A stretch of DNA of 5,782 bases from an uncultured Dyadobacter sp. (GCA_946481035.1 CAMLNK010000308.1:1-5782), one strand, 5' to 3'; positions 1 to 5,674 are shown, counted from the stretch's first letter. Notes: a model not told the origin generated them from the sequence alone. A program made the numbers and translations.

Positions 1-740
1 GCCTTGTGAATATCCCCGTCAAACTTTTCAGCGCCGTCCAGGCAAGCGAGCTCGATCTCGATATGCTGGACAAAAAAGACCACGCGAATATCCATTTCCA
101 GCGCGTAAATGCCAATACCGGCCGCGAGGTGAAGTGGGAGAATATTGTCCGCGGCTATAAAGTCGAAGACAACTACGTGGTGCTCGATGAGACCGATTTT
201 GAAAAAGCGAGTCCCGAAAAATCGAAAATCATCGAAATAGCGGAGTTTGTCGATGAGAAGGAGATCGACAGCATTTACTACGAAACGCCCTACTACCTCC
301 AACCCGAAAAATCCGGCGCGAAACCCTACGCATTGCTGCGCGACGCATTGAAAAAGACCGGTAAATGCGGCCTGGGCACCTACGTGCTGCGCAACCGCGA
401 GAGCCTCGTGCTCATCAAACCGCAAAACGACCTGCTGATCCTCAACAAGATCCGTTTCGCCGAGGAAATCCGCGATACCGACGAACTGAATATCCCCGAC
501 GTGAAGATCAAACCCGCCGAAATGAATATGGCCGTGCAGCTCATCGAGCAGCTTACGACCGATTTTGACATTGCGAATTACAAGGATACCTATAATGAAA
601 AGTTGCTGAAACTGATCATGGCCAAGGCCAAAGGCAAGAAACCGGCTGCCACCAAAATGAAGGTCGTACATTCGAAAAGCCGTGACCTGATGGCCCAGTT
701 GAAGGAAAGTCTGAGCGCGCCTAAAAGAAAAGCATCATGA
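1..740 (+). CDS. ku: Non-homologous end-joining protein Ku (5' end outside window)
   Basis: Bacterial Ku forms a homodimeric ring that threads onto double-strand DNA ends and recruits LigD-type enzymes for end joining in the cytoplasm. The reading frame is open to the left edge: bases 3-5 encode Leu and the next codons read VNIPVKLFSAV, which matches the conserved segment GLVNIPVKLYSA found about 13 residues into bacterial Ku. The GTG at position 6 is therefore an internal Val codon and the true start is upstream; only about 15 residues are missing. Further Ku signatures are REVKWENIVRGYKV, the IDSIYYETPYYLQP segment, the core around LGTYVLRNRESLVLIKP, and the C-terminal AVQLIEQL followed by KLIMAKAKGKK. 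The protein ends in a Lys/Arg-rich tail, as expected for a DNA-binding extension. The TGA stop overlaps the ATG of the polymerase-domain gene (ATGA, 737-740), so the two are probably translationally coupled. No frameshift is seen. Confidence 0.96.
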   Translation, partial: LVNIPVKLFSAVQASELDLDMLDKKDHANIHFQRVNANTGREVKWENIVRGYKVEDNYVVLDETDFEKASPEKSKIIEIAEFVDEKEIDSIYYETPYYLQPEKSGAKPYALLRDALKKTGKCGLGTYVLRNRESLVLIKPQNDLLILNKIRFAEEIRDTDELNIPDVKIKPAEMNMAVQLIEQLTTDFDIANYKDTYNEKLLKLIMAKAKGKKPAATKMKVVHSKSRDLMAQLKESLSAPKRKAS

Positions 741-1636
741 AAAAGAAAGCGGAAATCACCCATCCGGAGAAAATTTACTGGCCCGACGAGCACATTACCA
801 AAGGCGAGCTGATCGAATATTACCGGAATATCGCGCCCTATATTTTGCCTTACATGAAAAACAGGCCGCTATCGCTGCGCCGGCAGCCCAACGGTATCAA
901 GGACGAGGGATTTTTTCAGAAAGACGCCGGCGATTCGGTGCCCGATTGGATCAAAACCTTTGAAATACTGGCCGAGTCGACCGGTAAAATGGTGAACTAC
1001 CATGTGGTGAACGATGTCGAAAGCCTGCTATACATCGCTAACCTCGGCTGCATTGAAATGAACCCGTGGAACTCGACCATTAACAAGCTAGATAACCCGG
1101 ACTGGGTGGTGATGGACATCGACCCTTCGGACAAGAATACCTTCGACGATGTCATCGATGTAGCGCTGACCATCAAGCAAATCCTCGGCGAAATGGAGAT
1201 CGAAGGCTTCTGCAAAACCTCCGGCGCCAGCGGTATGCACGTTTACATTCCGTTCGGTAAAAAATACGATTACGACCAGGCCCGCGACTTTGCCGAAATG
1301 CTCGCCCACATGGTTGTTGAACGAATACCTAAAATCACCACGCTCGAACGCTCACTTTCGAAGCGCAAAAAGAACCAGATTTACGTCGATTACCTGCAAA
1401 ACCGCATCGGGCAGACGCTCGCCTGTGCATATAGCGCCCGCCCGAAGCCCGGCGCCACGGTTTCGGCGCCGCTCGAGTGGAGCGAAGTGCAGCACGGCCT
1501 GAGTCCGAAGGATTTTACGATCAAAAACATCTTCGACCGGCTCGAACAAAAGGGCGACTTGTTCAAAGGGGTACTCGGCAAGGGTATTAACCTCAATAAG
1601 GCATTGCAAAAGCTCCCGGTGCCCGCACAGGATTAG
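737..1636 (+). CDS. ligD: Stand-alone LigD-type NHEJ polymerase (PolDom, AEP superfamily)
   Basis: This 299-aa protein corresponds to the polymerase module of DNA ligase D, an archaeo-eukaryotic-primase-type enzyme that fills and extends ends, often with ribonucleotides, during Ku-dependent repair. Visible motifs in order are LGCIEMNPWNS (about 103-113), VVMDIDPSD with the metal-binding pair Asp127 and Asp129, KTSGASGMHVYIPF (160-173, with Ser162 and His168), and VDYLQNRIGQT with the third acidic residue Asp218, then YSARPKPGATVSAPLEW (232-248). The family's common ELHPW reads EMNPW here. The length fits the polymerase domain alone: there is no ATP-dependent ligase motif and no phosphoesterase (PE) domain. 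The ATG lies inside the last codons of ku, giving a 4-bp overlap, so the pair is one transcriptional unit. The gene symbol denotes the domain family; a separate ligase must exist elsewhere if the pathway is complete. A LigD with its ligase lost or encoded separately is the main alternative reading. Confidence 0.94.
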   Translation: MKKKAEITHPEKIYWPDEHITKGELIEYYRNIAPYILPYMKNRPLSLRRQPNGIKDEGFFQKDAGDSVPDWIKTFEILAESTGKMVNYHVVNDVESLLYIANLGCIEMNPWNSTINKLDNPDWVVMDIDPSDKNTFDDVIDVALTIKQILGEMEIEGFCKTSGASGMHVYIPFGKKYDYDQARDFAEMLAHMVVERIPKITTLERSLSKRKKNQIYVDYLQNRIGQTLACAYSARPKPGATVSAPLEWSEVQHGLSPKDFTIKNIFDRLEQKGDLFKGVLGKGINLNKALQKLPVPAQD

Positions 1637-1640
1637 GAGA

Positions 1641-1677
1641 TGATTTGAAGGTGTATTTATTTTAACCCTTCAAATCA
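1641..1677. terminator. 11-bp perfect inverted repeat, possible terminator of the ku-polymerase operon
   Basis: The arms are TGATTTGAAGG (1641-1651) and CCTTCAAATCA (1667-1677), perfectly complementary over 11 bp with a 15-nt T-rich loop. It lies 4 bp after the polymerase stop codon and 11 bp before the chitinase ATG, filling most of the 52-bp gap. No T-tract follows on either strand, so it is not a classical intrinsic terminator. It could instead be an mRNA 3'-end stabiliser, an operator for the chitinase gene, or a structured leader. Position favours a role at the boundary between the two transcription units; the function is inferred. Confidence 0.45.
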
Positions 1678-1688
1678 AAACCAGTATC

Positions 1689-2855
1689 ATGCGCCTAATC
1701 CCTATCCAAAAAAACATCGGCACGGCGTTGCTGATTGTGCTCCTCATTGCCCCTCTGCTTTTCCTGAATAGCTGTTCGTCTGAAAAAAAGGACGGGGACG
1801 CGGCCGATTCCACGAATCGCCCCGTCGTGATTGGCTACGTGGGCGGCTTCCACGGCCTCCTGAACACAAGTAATATCGAGGCCAAAATGCTGACGCATAT
1901 CAACTATGCATTCATCGATATCAAAGACGGCAAGGCATTTCTGAGCAATGAAAAAACCGACACCACCAATTTTCGACAGCTTAACCTCCTGAAAGCCGAC
2001 AATCCCGACCTGAAAATCCTCATTTCGATCGGCGGCTGGGCTTGGAGCGAACACTTCTCCGATGCGGTTTTAACCGACTCGTCTCGTAAGGTATTTGCTA
2101 AAAGCAGCGTTGCGATCATTAAAAAATACAATCTGGATGGTGTCGACATCGACTGGGAATACCCTGGCTTACCCGGCGAAGACGGCAATGTGTTCCGTCC
2201 GGAAGACAAGCAGAACTACACCGAAATGTTTCACGCGATCCGCAACGAGCTGGACCTTTTGGAAGAAGAAACCGGCAAGAAAAAATTGCTCACCACTGCC
2301 GTGGCCGGCTGGGTGGAGTTCCTGAATGCGACCGAAATGGGCAAAGCCCAGCGCTACCTCGACTACGTAAACCTGATGACCTACGACCTCTTCCAGGGTG
2401 ACACGGCCGTTCACCACGCGAGCTTATACCCTTCCAAAACCTACAAAACGGCCAAATCGGTGGACAATGCGGTAAAAGGCTTCCACGCTGCGGGTGTACC
2501 CATGGAGAAACTGGTGGTAGGACTTCCATTCTACGGCCGTATGTTTACGGTTGCCAAGCTGGAAAAAGGGCTGGGACAAAAGCAGATCAAACAGCAATAT
2601 ATCGACGGCTATTCCTATATCAAGGATAGCCTGGTCAACAAAAAAGGCTACAAAGAGTACCGCGACACAGTAGCGAAGGCTCCCTACCTGCTCAATGCGG
2701 AAACAGGCGATGTACTGAGCTACGACGATGAGGAATCGGTAAGGGAAAAATGCAAATACGTACTAGCCAACAAACTAGGCGGCGTAATGTTCTGGGAATA
2801 TGACTCCGACCCCAAAAAGTACCTCCTAAACGAAATCGACAAGTCCCTAAAGTAG
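1689..2855 (+). CDS. Glycoside hydrolase family 18 protein (chitinase-like), predicted lipoprotein
   Basis: This protein is 388 aa. The N-terminus has a hydrophobic stretch (about 12-26) ending in LNSC with Cys29, a plausible lipobox, so the mature enzyme is probably a lipid-anchored envelope protein. The residues after Cys29 are charged (SSEKKDGD); whether this directs surface export is uncertain. The GH18 barrel follows: VIGYVGGF (about 47-54), INYAF (71-75), ISIGGW (112-117, the SxGG motif), the catalytic DGVDIDWEYP (150-159, DxxDxDxE with Glu157 as acid/base), MTYDL (230-234), GLPFYGR (278-284), a short insertion-domain-like region (about 285-340), SYDDEES (344-350), and the terminal Trp369 in MFWEYD. 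All catalytic residues are intact, so hydrolysis of beta-1,4-N-acetylglucosamine polymers is expected, by the substrate-assisted mechanism of the family. No carbohydrate-binding module is visible. No SusC/SusD or other glycan genes adjoin it. Exact substrate (chitin, fungal wall, or self/peptidoglycan-like glycan) cannot be read from the sequence. Confidence 0.93.
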   Translation: MRLIPIQKNIGTALLIVLLIAPLLFLNSCSSEKKDGDAADSTNRPVVIGYVGGFHGLLNTSNIEAKMLTHINYAFIDIKDGKAFLSNEKTDTTNFRQLNLLKADNPDLKILISIGGWAWSEHFSDAVLTDSSRKVFAKSSVAIIKKYNLDGVDIDWEYPGLPGEDGNVFRPEDKQNYTEMFHAIRNELDLLEEETGKKKLLTTAVAGWVEFLNATEMGKAQRYLDYVNLMTYDLFQGDTAVHHASLYPSKTYKTAKSVDNAVKGFHAAGVPMEKLVVGLPFYGRMFTVAKLEKGLGQKQIKQQYIDGYSYIKDSLVNKKGYKEYRDTVAKAPYLLNAETGDVLSYDDEESVREKCKYVLANKLGGVMFWEYDSDPKKYLLNEIDKSLK

Positions 2856-2862
2856 TTCATAA

Positions 2863-2882
2863 CCCAAGGTTTCAACCTTGGG
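2863..2882. terminator. Hairpin 1 after the chitinase gene, candidate bidirectional terminator
   Basis: The sequence reads CCCAAGGT-TTCA-ACCTTGGG: 8-bp perfect arms with a 4-nt loop, starting 7 bp after the chitinase stop. It lies in the 104-bp gap between the convergent chitinase and endonuclease V genes, where transcription from both sides must end. No T-tract follows on either strand. Its right arm shares bases 2879-2882 with the start of the next hairpin, so the two cannot both be fully paired. Confidence 0.5.
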
Positions 2883-2920
2883 GGCGGTACCTGCACGCAA
2901 CAACGCCGGTACCGCCCCCA
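2879..2920. terminator. Hairpin 2, GC-rich 13-bp inverted repeat in the convergent intergenic region
   Basis: The arms are TGGGGGCGGTACC (2879-2891) and GGTACCGCCCCCA (2908-2920), perfectly complementary over 13 bp and enclosing a 16-nt loop. It is very GC-rich and would be highly stable in RNA from either strand. The position between two convergent stop codons suits a bidirectional terminator or mRNA 3'-end protector, although no T-tract is present. A dispersed palindromic repeat of the REP type is an alternative that needs genome-wide copies to support it. Confidence 0.55.
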
Positions 2921-2959
2921 TCGTCACCAGAGCCAACCGCCGGGCCCCGACCATCAGCA

Positions 2960-3700
2960 TCAAAACAACCTCCAACTATCCACCTCAAAATAGCCTTCGG
3001 CAAGCGCCCCTATCCGGAACCGGTTTACGTACTCGTGCGCGTGGCGCGTGGGCTCAGGGAGGCGGTGCCTGCGGGTACATTTGAGCGCGAGGGCGAGGCT
3101 ATCTTCGAGGCTCATCCGGTGCCCTGGTGAGATGAACACGGGCTTTACATGATCCTTAGTCCTCACCGCATGGCCGATTACCTCACCTTTGTCGGTGACG
3201 GGCGTGTACTCTCCTTTCAAAGCGCCGGGATCATCATACTTCCCGGCCAGCTTTTTCTTCGCGCAGCCCATCGTAACCGCATCGGTGATCACCCCGAAAT
3301 GCGACGCGATGCCCATTCGGCGGGCGTGCAGGATACCATTTCCGTCAAACATGATCACATCGGGCTTCACCGGAAGTTGCTCATAGGCTTTCAGAATGGC
3401 CGGAATTTCGCGGAATGCGAGGTAACCGGGCACGTAGGGGAATATGGTGCTGCTTTTCACCAATGAGTAAGCTATCGGTTGAAGTTCGGGATAACTCAGG
3501 ACCACCAGCCCGGCGTAGACGGTCTCACTGTAAAGGGCGAGGGAAATATCGGCGCCTGCGATCGTTTTAATGTCCTTTTGAAACGGTTCCAGATTTAAGT
3601 GCCGGCGCAGCTGCTGCTGGACGAGCGTCGCTTCGGGGATCGTGAGCTGATCATAATTAAGCTCGGGCGTGATAACCATCCGGTTCAATGAGTCTGGCAT
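2960..3700 (-). CDS. nfi: Endonuclease V (deoxyinosine 3' endonuclease)
   Basis: Endonuclease V cleaves the second phosphodiester bond 3' of a deaminated base, chiefly hypoxanthine, starting alternative excision repair in the cytoplasm; some homologues act on inosine in RNA. The 246-aa protein carries the family motifs in order: IAGADISL with metal ligand Asp51, the wedge segment YVPGYLAFRE with Tyr89 and Glu98, FDGNGILHARRMGIASHFG with Asp119 and His125, GCAKKKLAG with Lys148, and SPGHRMSLEDSLALA near the C-terminus. The four expected metal/catalytic residues are all present. The DGNG-LH form differs from the DGHG/DGQG-HP seen in E. coli and Thermotoga enzymes. I took the ATG at 3700; a second in-frame ATG at codon 8 (3679) is also possible because neither has a clear ribosome site. 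The gene converges on the chitinase gene and is divergent from the 168-aa protein gene. Confidence 0.95.
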   Translation of the reverse strand: MPDSLNRMVITPELNYDQLTIPEATLVQQQLRRHLNLEPFQKDIKTIAGADISLALYSETVYAGLVVLSYPELQPIAYSLVKSSTIFPYVPGYLAFREIPAILKAYEQLPVKPDVIMFDGNGILHARRMGIASHFGVITDAVTMGCAKKKLAGKYDDPGALKGEYTPVTDKGEVIGHAVRTKDHVKPVFISPGHRMSLEDSLALALKCTRRHRLPEPTRHAHEYVNRFRIGALAEGYFEVDSWRLF

Positions 3701-3704
3701 GATA

Positions 3705-3724
3705 TTTCGTGGTTGTATACGAAA
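3705..3724. promoter_or_regulatory. Inverted repeat in the nfi / membrane-protein divergent spacer
   Basis: TTTCGT (3705-3710) and ACGAAA (3719-3724) form a perfect 6-bp inverted repeat with an 8-nt spacer, just upstream of the nfi start and inside the 62-bp spacer shared by two divergent genes. The spacer must hold, or closely adjoin, both 5' ends unless a promoter lies within the neighbouring gene. The repeat could be a regulator-binding site or a small hairpin in the nfi leader. I see no strong promoter on either strand here; TAACTTTC on the - strand (3731-3724) only approximates a Bacteroidota -7 box. Confidence 0.25.
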
Positions 3725-3762
3725 GTTATTTACCCTGAATATTCAAAAACTACGCCACCTTC

Positions 3763-4269
3763 ATGGAACAGACCTCCGTCAGACGCAAATGGGCGAACTG
3801 GAAATTCATTTCGTTCGTCGTGATACTCATTGCCATTTTTATCAAATTCTATGTACTCGACGAACACGACGAGAACGCAGCCGTCACCGTCGAACTCGAC
3901 CTGCCGCAGGTCGCTCTGCGAAGCCAGCAGGAAGTAGCGGCAATCCTCGGCAAAGGTCAGCTGGAAAGTTATTACAGGGACGCAAGGGCGGATTGCGAAA
4001 AATGCCCACGAGTAAGTTACCGCGACCGTAAAGTTGAAATTACCTACATCAATGAGATTGCAGACCAGATCAGGCTGAACAAGCTGTCGGACTATGCCTT
4101 CGAAAACCGTATTATCCTCGGACTGCTGAATCTTTCGGAAAACATCGCGCCGAATATCGACCAGGGGGGCGTCAAAACCTGGGACAATTACCAGAAATAC
4201 TCCCAGATCACCGCATTCTCCAAAAACGGCCACGTAGACTACATTCTTATCAAAAGCAAAACCGAATAG
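3763..4269 (+). CDS. Uncharacterised protein with one N-terminal membrane anchor
   Basis: I do not recognise this 168-aa protein. It has a basic N-terminus (RRK at 7-9), one hydrophobic segment (about 15-32), then an acidic linker (DEHDEN, 33-38) and a soluble domain of about 130 residues. By the positive-inside rule the soluble part should lie in the periplasm. The domain has an opening VAAILGKGQLESYY (58-71), a CxxC pair (Cys78, Cys81), a strand-rich stretch DRKVEITYINEIADQIRL (88-105), and a C-terminal part with ILGLLNLSEN (118-127), a Trp140/Tyr143/Tyr146 aromatic cluster and a final strand VDYILIK. This gives the impression of a small alpha/beta domain in two halves, each starting with a short helix and a Leu-Gly turn. 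No catalytic motif is evident; CxxC could bind metal or form a disulfide. Start choice is the only ATG near the divergent spacer. Its stop is 3 bp from that of nhaA, which faces it. The reading is coherent and not explained by a gene on the other strand. Confidence 0.8.
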   Translation: MEQTSVRRKWANWKFISFVVILIAIFIKFYVLDEHDENAAVTVELDLPQVALRSQQEVAAILGKGQLESYYRDARADCEKCPRVSYRDRKVEITYINEIADQIRLNKLSDYAFENRIILGLLNLSENIAPNIDQGGVKTWDNYQKYSQITAFSKNGHVDYILIKSKTE

Positions 4270-4272
4270 CGC

Positions 4273-5451
4273 CTACCGTGCCGACCTTTTACTTACGCTG
4301 TTCAGCATTGCATAACCCAAAACGCCCGAAAGGATCGAACCTGTCAGGATTGAGAATTTGGCCTCCGACAGAATCAGGTACTCTCCGGGGAATGACAGCA
4401 ATGCAATGAAAACCGACATCGTAAAGCCGATCCCGCCCAGCATTCCTACCCCGATGATATGCGCCCATCCGGCCCGGTTCGGCATGCTGCTGATACCCAG
4501 CTTCACCGTGAGCCATGAGAGCAGACTTATCCCCAATGGCTTGCCAATGACCAGCCCGAGGACAATACCCAACCCGAGTGTAGTAGAAAGTCCTTCGAGC
4601 ATACCTGCCTCGAAAGTGATGTTGGTATTGGCCAATGCAAAAACCGGCATGATCACGAAGTTCACCGGCTTCACCAGGATGTGTTCCAACTTTTCGAGCG
4701 GCGATTCCTGCGCGTCGGGTGTGGTGGGGATGGCGAAGGCCGTGAGCACGCCCGCGATGGTGGCGTGGACTCCCGAATGGTGCACGAAATACCAGATAAA
4801 TAAGCCGGGAACAAGGTATGCGGCCAGGTTTTTCACGCCGGCGCGGTTCAGCACGAGCAATACCGCGAAAATGCCTCCTGCATACAGCAAATAATTGTAA
4901 TGCAGTTCTGACGAATAAAAAATGGCTATGACGAGAATGGCCATCAGGTCGTCGACGATGGCGAGCGCTGCGAGGAAGATTTTGAGCGAAGGCGGCACTT
5001 TACTGCCCAGCATGGTAATGATCGCGATCGCGAAGGCAATGTCGGTCGCCATGGGAATGCCCCAGCCTGCGGCCGTGTGCGTGCCTTTGTTGAGCAGAAA
5101 ATAGATCGTAGCCGGGGCCAGCACCCCGCCCAGCGCTGCGAAAATGGGTAATGCCGCCTTCTTGAACGACGAAAGTTCCCCTTCGACCAGTTCCCGCTTG
5201 ATCTCCAATCCCACAAGCAGAAAGAAAACGGCCATCAGCCCATCGTTGATCCACAACAGCGCTGGGTAACGTAAATGAATGTTTTCGGTATGGACGCCCA
5301 GCTCTGTATTCAGCAGGTTTTCCAATGCACCGGCAAGCGGCGAATTCGCGATTATGAGGGAAATGACCACACAGATAATCAGTATCGCACCGCCTAGTGA
5401 CTCCGATTGTACAAATTCTTTGAAAGGTTTGAGGTTGATTGTTTTAGCCAT
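4273..5451 (-). CDS. nhaA: Na+/H+ antiporter NhaA
   Basis: NhaA exchanges cytoplasmic Na+ (or Li+) for external protons across the inner membrane, serving sodium tolerance and pH homeostasis. The 392-aa product closely matches the length of E. coli NhaA (388 aa). Family motifs: FFLLVGLEIKREL (76-88), GWGIPMATDIAFAIAI (129-144) with Asp137, ALAIVDDLMAIL (162-173) with the ion-binding pair Asp167/Asp168, SGVHATIAGV (226-235), and VIGKPLGI (301-308) with Lys304. These correspond to E. coli Asp133, Asp163/Asp164 and Lys300, so the transport site is intact. Many long hydrophobic segments fit the 12-helix fold. I chose the ATG at 5451 (MAKTINLKPF) over the in-frame TTG at 5508: the family normally begins with a short amphipathic N-terminus before the SESLGG segment, and a promoter-like element overlaps the longer version. 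It is convergent, with a 3-bp gap, to the 168-aa protein gene. Confidence 0.96.
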   Translation of the reverse strand: MAKTINLKPFKEFVQSESLGGAILIICVVISLIIANSPLAGALENLLNTELGVHTENIHLRYPALLWINDGLMAVFFLLVGLEIKRELVEGELSSFKKAALPIFAALGGVLAPATIYFLLNKGTHTAAGWGIPMATDIAFAIAIITMLGSKVPPSLKIFLAALAIVDDLMAILVIAIFYSSELHYNYLLYAGGIFAVLLVLNRAGVKNLAAYLVPGLFIWYFVHHSGVHATIAGVLTAFAIPTTPDAQESPLEKLEHILVKPVNFVIMPVFALANTNITFEAGMLEGLSTTLGLGIVLGLVIGKPLGISLLSWLTVKLGISSMPNRAGWAHIIGVGMLGGIGFTMSVFIALLSFPGEYLILSEAKFSILTGSILSGVLGYAMLNSVSKRSAR

Positions 5452-5480
5452 GCGACAATATAACAAATCGGGCGAAAACG

Positions 5481-5509
5481 CAATTTTATACATTATTGTA
5501 CTTTTCAAA
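5481..5509 (-). promoter_or_regulatory. Probable nhaA promoter (Bacteroidota type)
   Basis: Reading the - strand, TTTG (5509-5506) is followed after 17 nt by TAAAATTG (5488-5481), one mismatch from the Bacteroidota -7 consensus TAnnTTTG with a -33 TTTG. The start of transcription would fall some 20-25 nt before the ATG at 5451. A small inverted repeat TACA-TTAT-TGTA (5489-5500) lies between the two boxes. The spacing is plausible but both boxes are AT-rich and could occur by chance. Confidence 0.45.
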
Positions 5510-5541
5510 TAAAAACCAGCTCATTAACACGTTGGGCCATA

Positions 5542-5556
5542 TTTGAATATTTCAAA
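5542..5556. promoter_or_regulatory. 15-bp palindrome TTTGAATATTTCAAA
   Basis: TTTGAA (5542-5547) and TTCAAA (5551-5556) are perfect 6-bp inverted arms around TAT. The site sits about 33 bp upstream of the putative nhaA -33 element and about 110 bp before the -7 box of the rightmost gene, between two divergent genes. Size and symmetry resemble an operator, but no specific regulator can be named and AT-rich DNA yields such palindromes by chance. Confidence 0.25.
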
Positions 5557-5565
5557 ATTCAAAAG

Positions 5566-5654
5566 CACTCAAAAAGCCATTAAATCACTCATCACCAATA
5601 AAAACCATTCACACGACCGTTTGATCACTCATTGAATAAATATATAACCATTCA
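5566..5654 (+). repeat. Three imperfect direct-repeat units (CACTCA...CCATT) upstream of the exported-protein gene
   Basis: CACTCA followed by an A/T-rich spacer and CCATT occurs three times: 5566-5581, 5586-5609 and 5626-5652. Units 2 and 3 are most alike, sharing ATCACTCAT (5584-5592 and 5624-5632, exactly 40 bp apart) and ACCATTCA (5604-5611 and 5647-5654). The array ends just upstream of the -7 box at 5667. It may be a set of regulator sites or a degenerate tandem duplication. Confidence 0.4.
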
Positions 5655-5666
5655 TAAAATCCCATT

Positions 5667-5674
5667 TATATTTG
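5667..5674 (+). promoter_or_regulatory. -7 box TATATTTG for the exported-protein gene
   Basis: TATATTTG matches the Bacteroidota -7 consensus TAnnTTTG exactly, 46 bp before the ATG at 5721, implying an A-rich untranslated leader of roughly 40 nt. No clear TTTG/TTG occurs at the usual distance upstream, so activation through the adjoining direct repeats is conceivable. Confidence 0.6.

Noticed and set aside
6..8. GTG at position 6 as the start of Ku
   Set aside because: It encodes the conserved Val of the GLVNIPVKL segment, and the frame continues to the left edge, so the gene is truncated by the window rather than starting here.
1695..2054. 119-codon open frame on the - strand
   Set aside because: It is antisense to the signal peptide and first third of the GH18 gene, with no coherent domain.
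2879..2920. Possible CRISPR repeat or transposon inverted terminal repeat
   Set aside because: Only one copy of the palindrome is present, with no spacers, transposase or target-site duplication in the window.
2878..3084. 68-codon open frame on the + strand
   Set aside because: It starts inside the GC-rich hairpin and runs antisense into the 3' end of nfi; no ribosome site or domain is seen.
3730..4233. 167-codon open frame on the - strand
   Set aside because: It is opposite the 168-aa membrane-anchored protein. The + strand frame has a proper start, a clean TM anchor and a balanced soluble domain; the - strand version would also cover the divergent spacer and lacks a sensible N-terminus.
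4358..4894. 178-codon open frame on the + strand
   Set aside because: It lies wholly antisense to nhaA, whose protein has all family motifs; the antisense translation has no recognisable domain and is a composition shadow.
5566..5654. CRISPR-like array
   Set aside because: The units are short, imperfect and variably spaced, and no cas genes are present.
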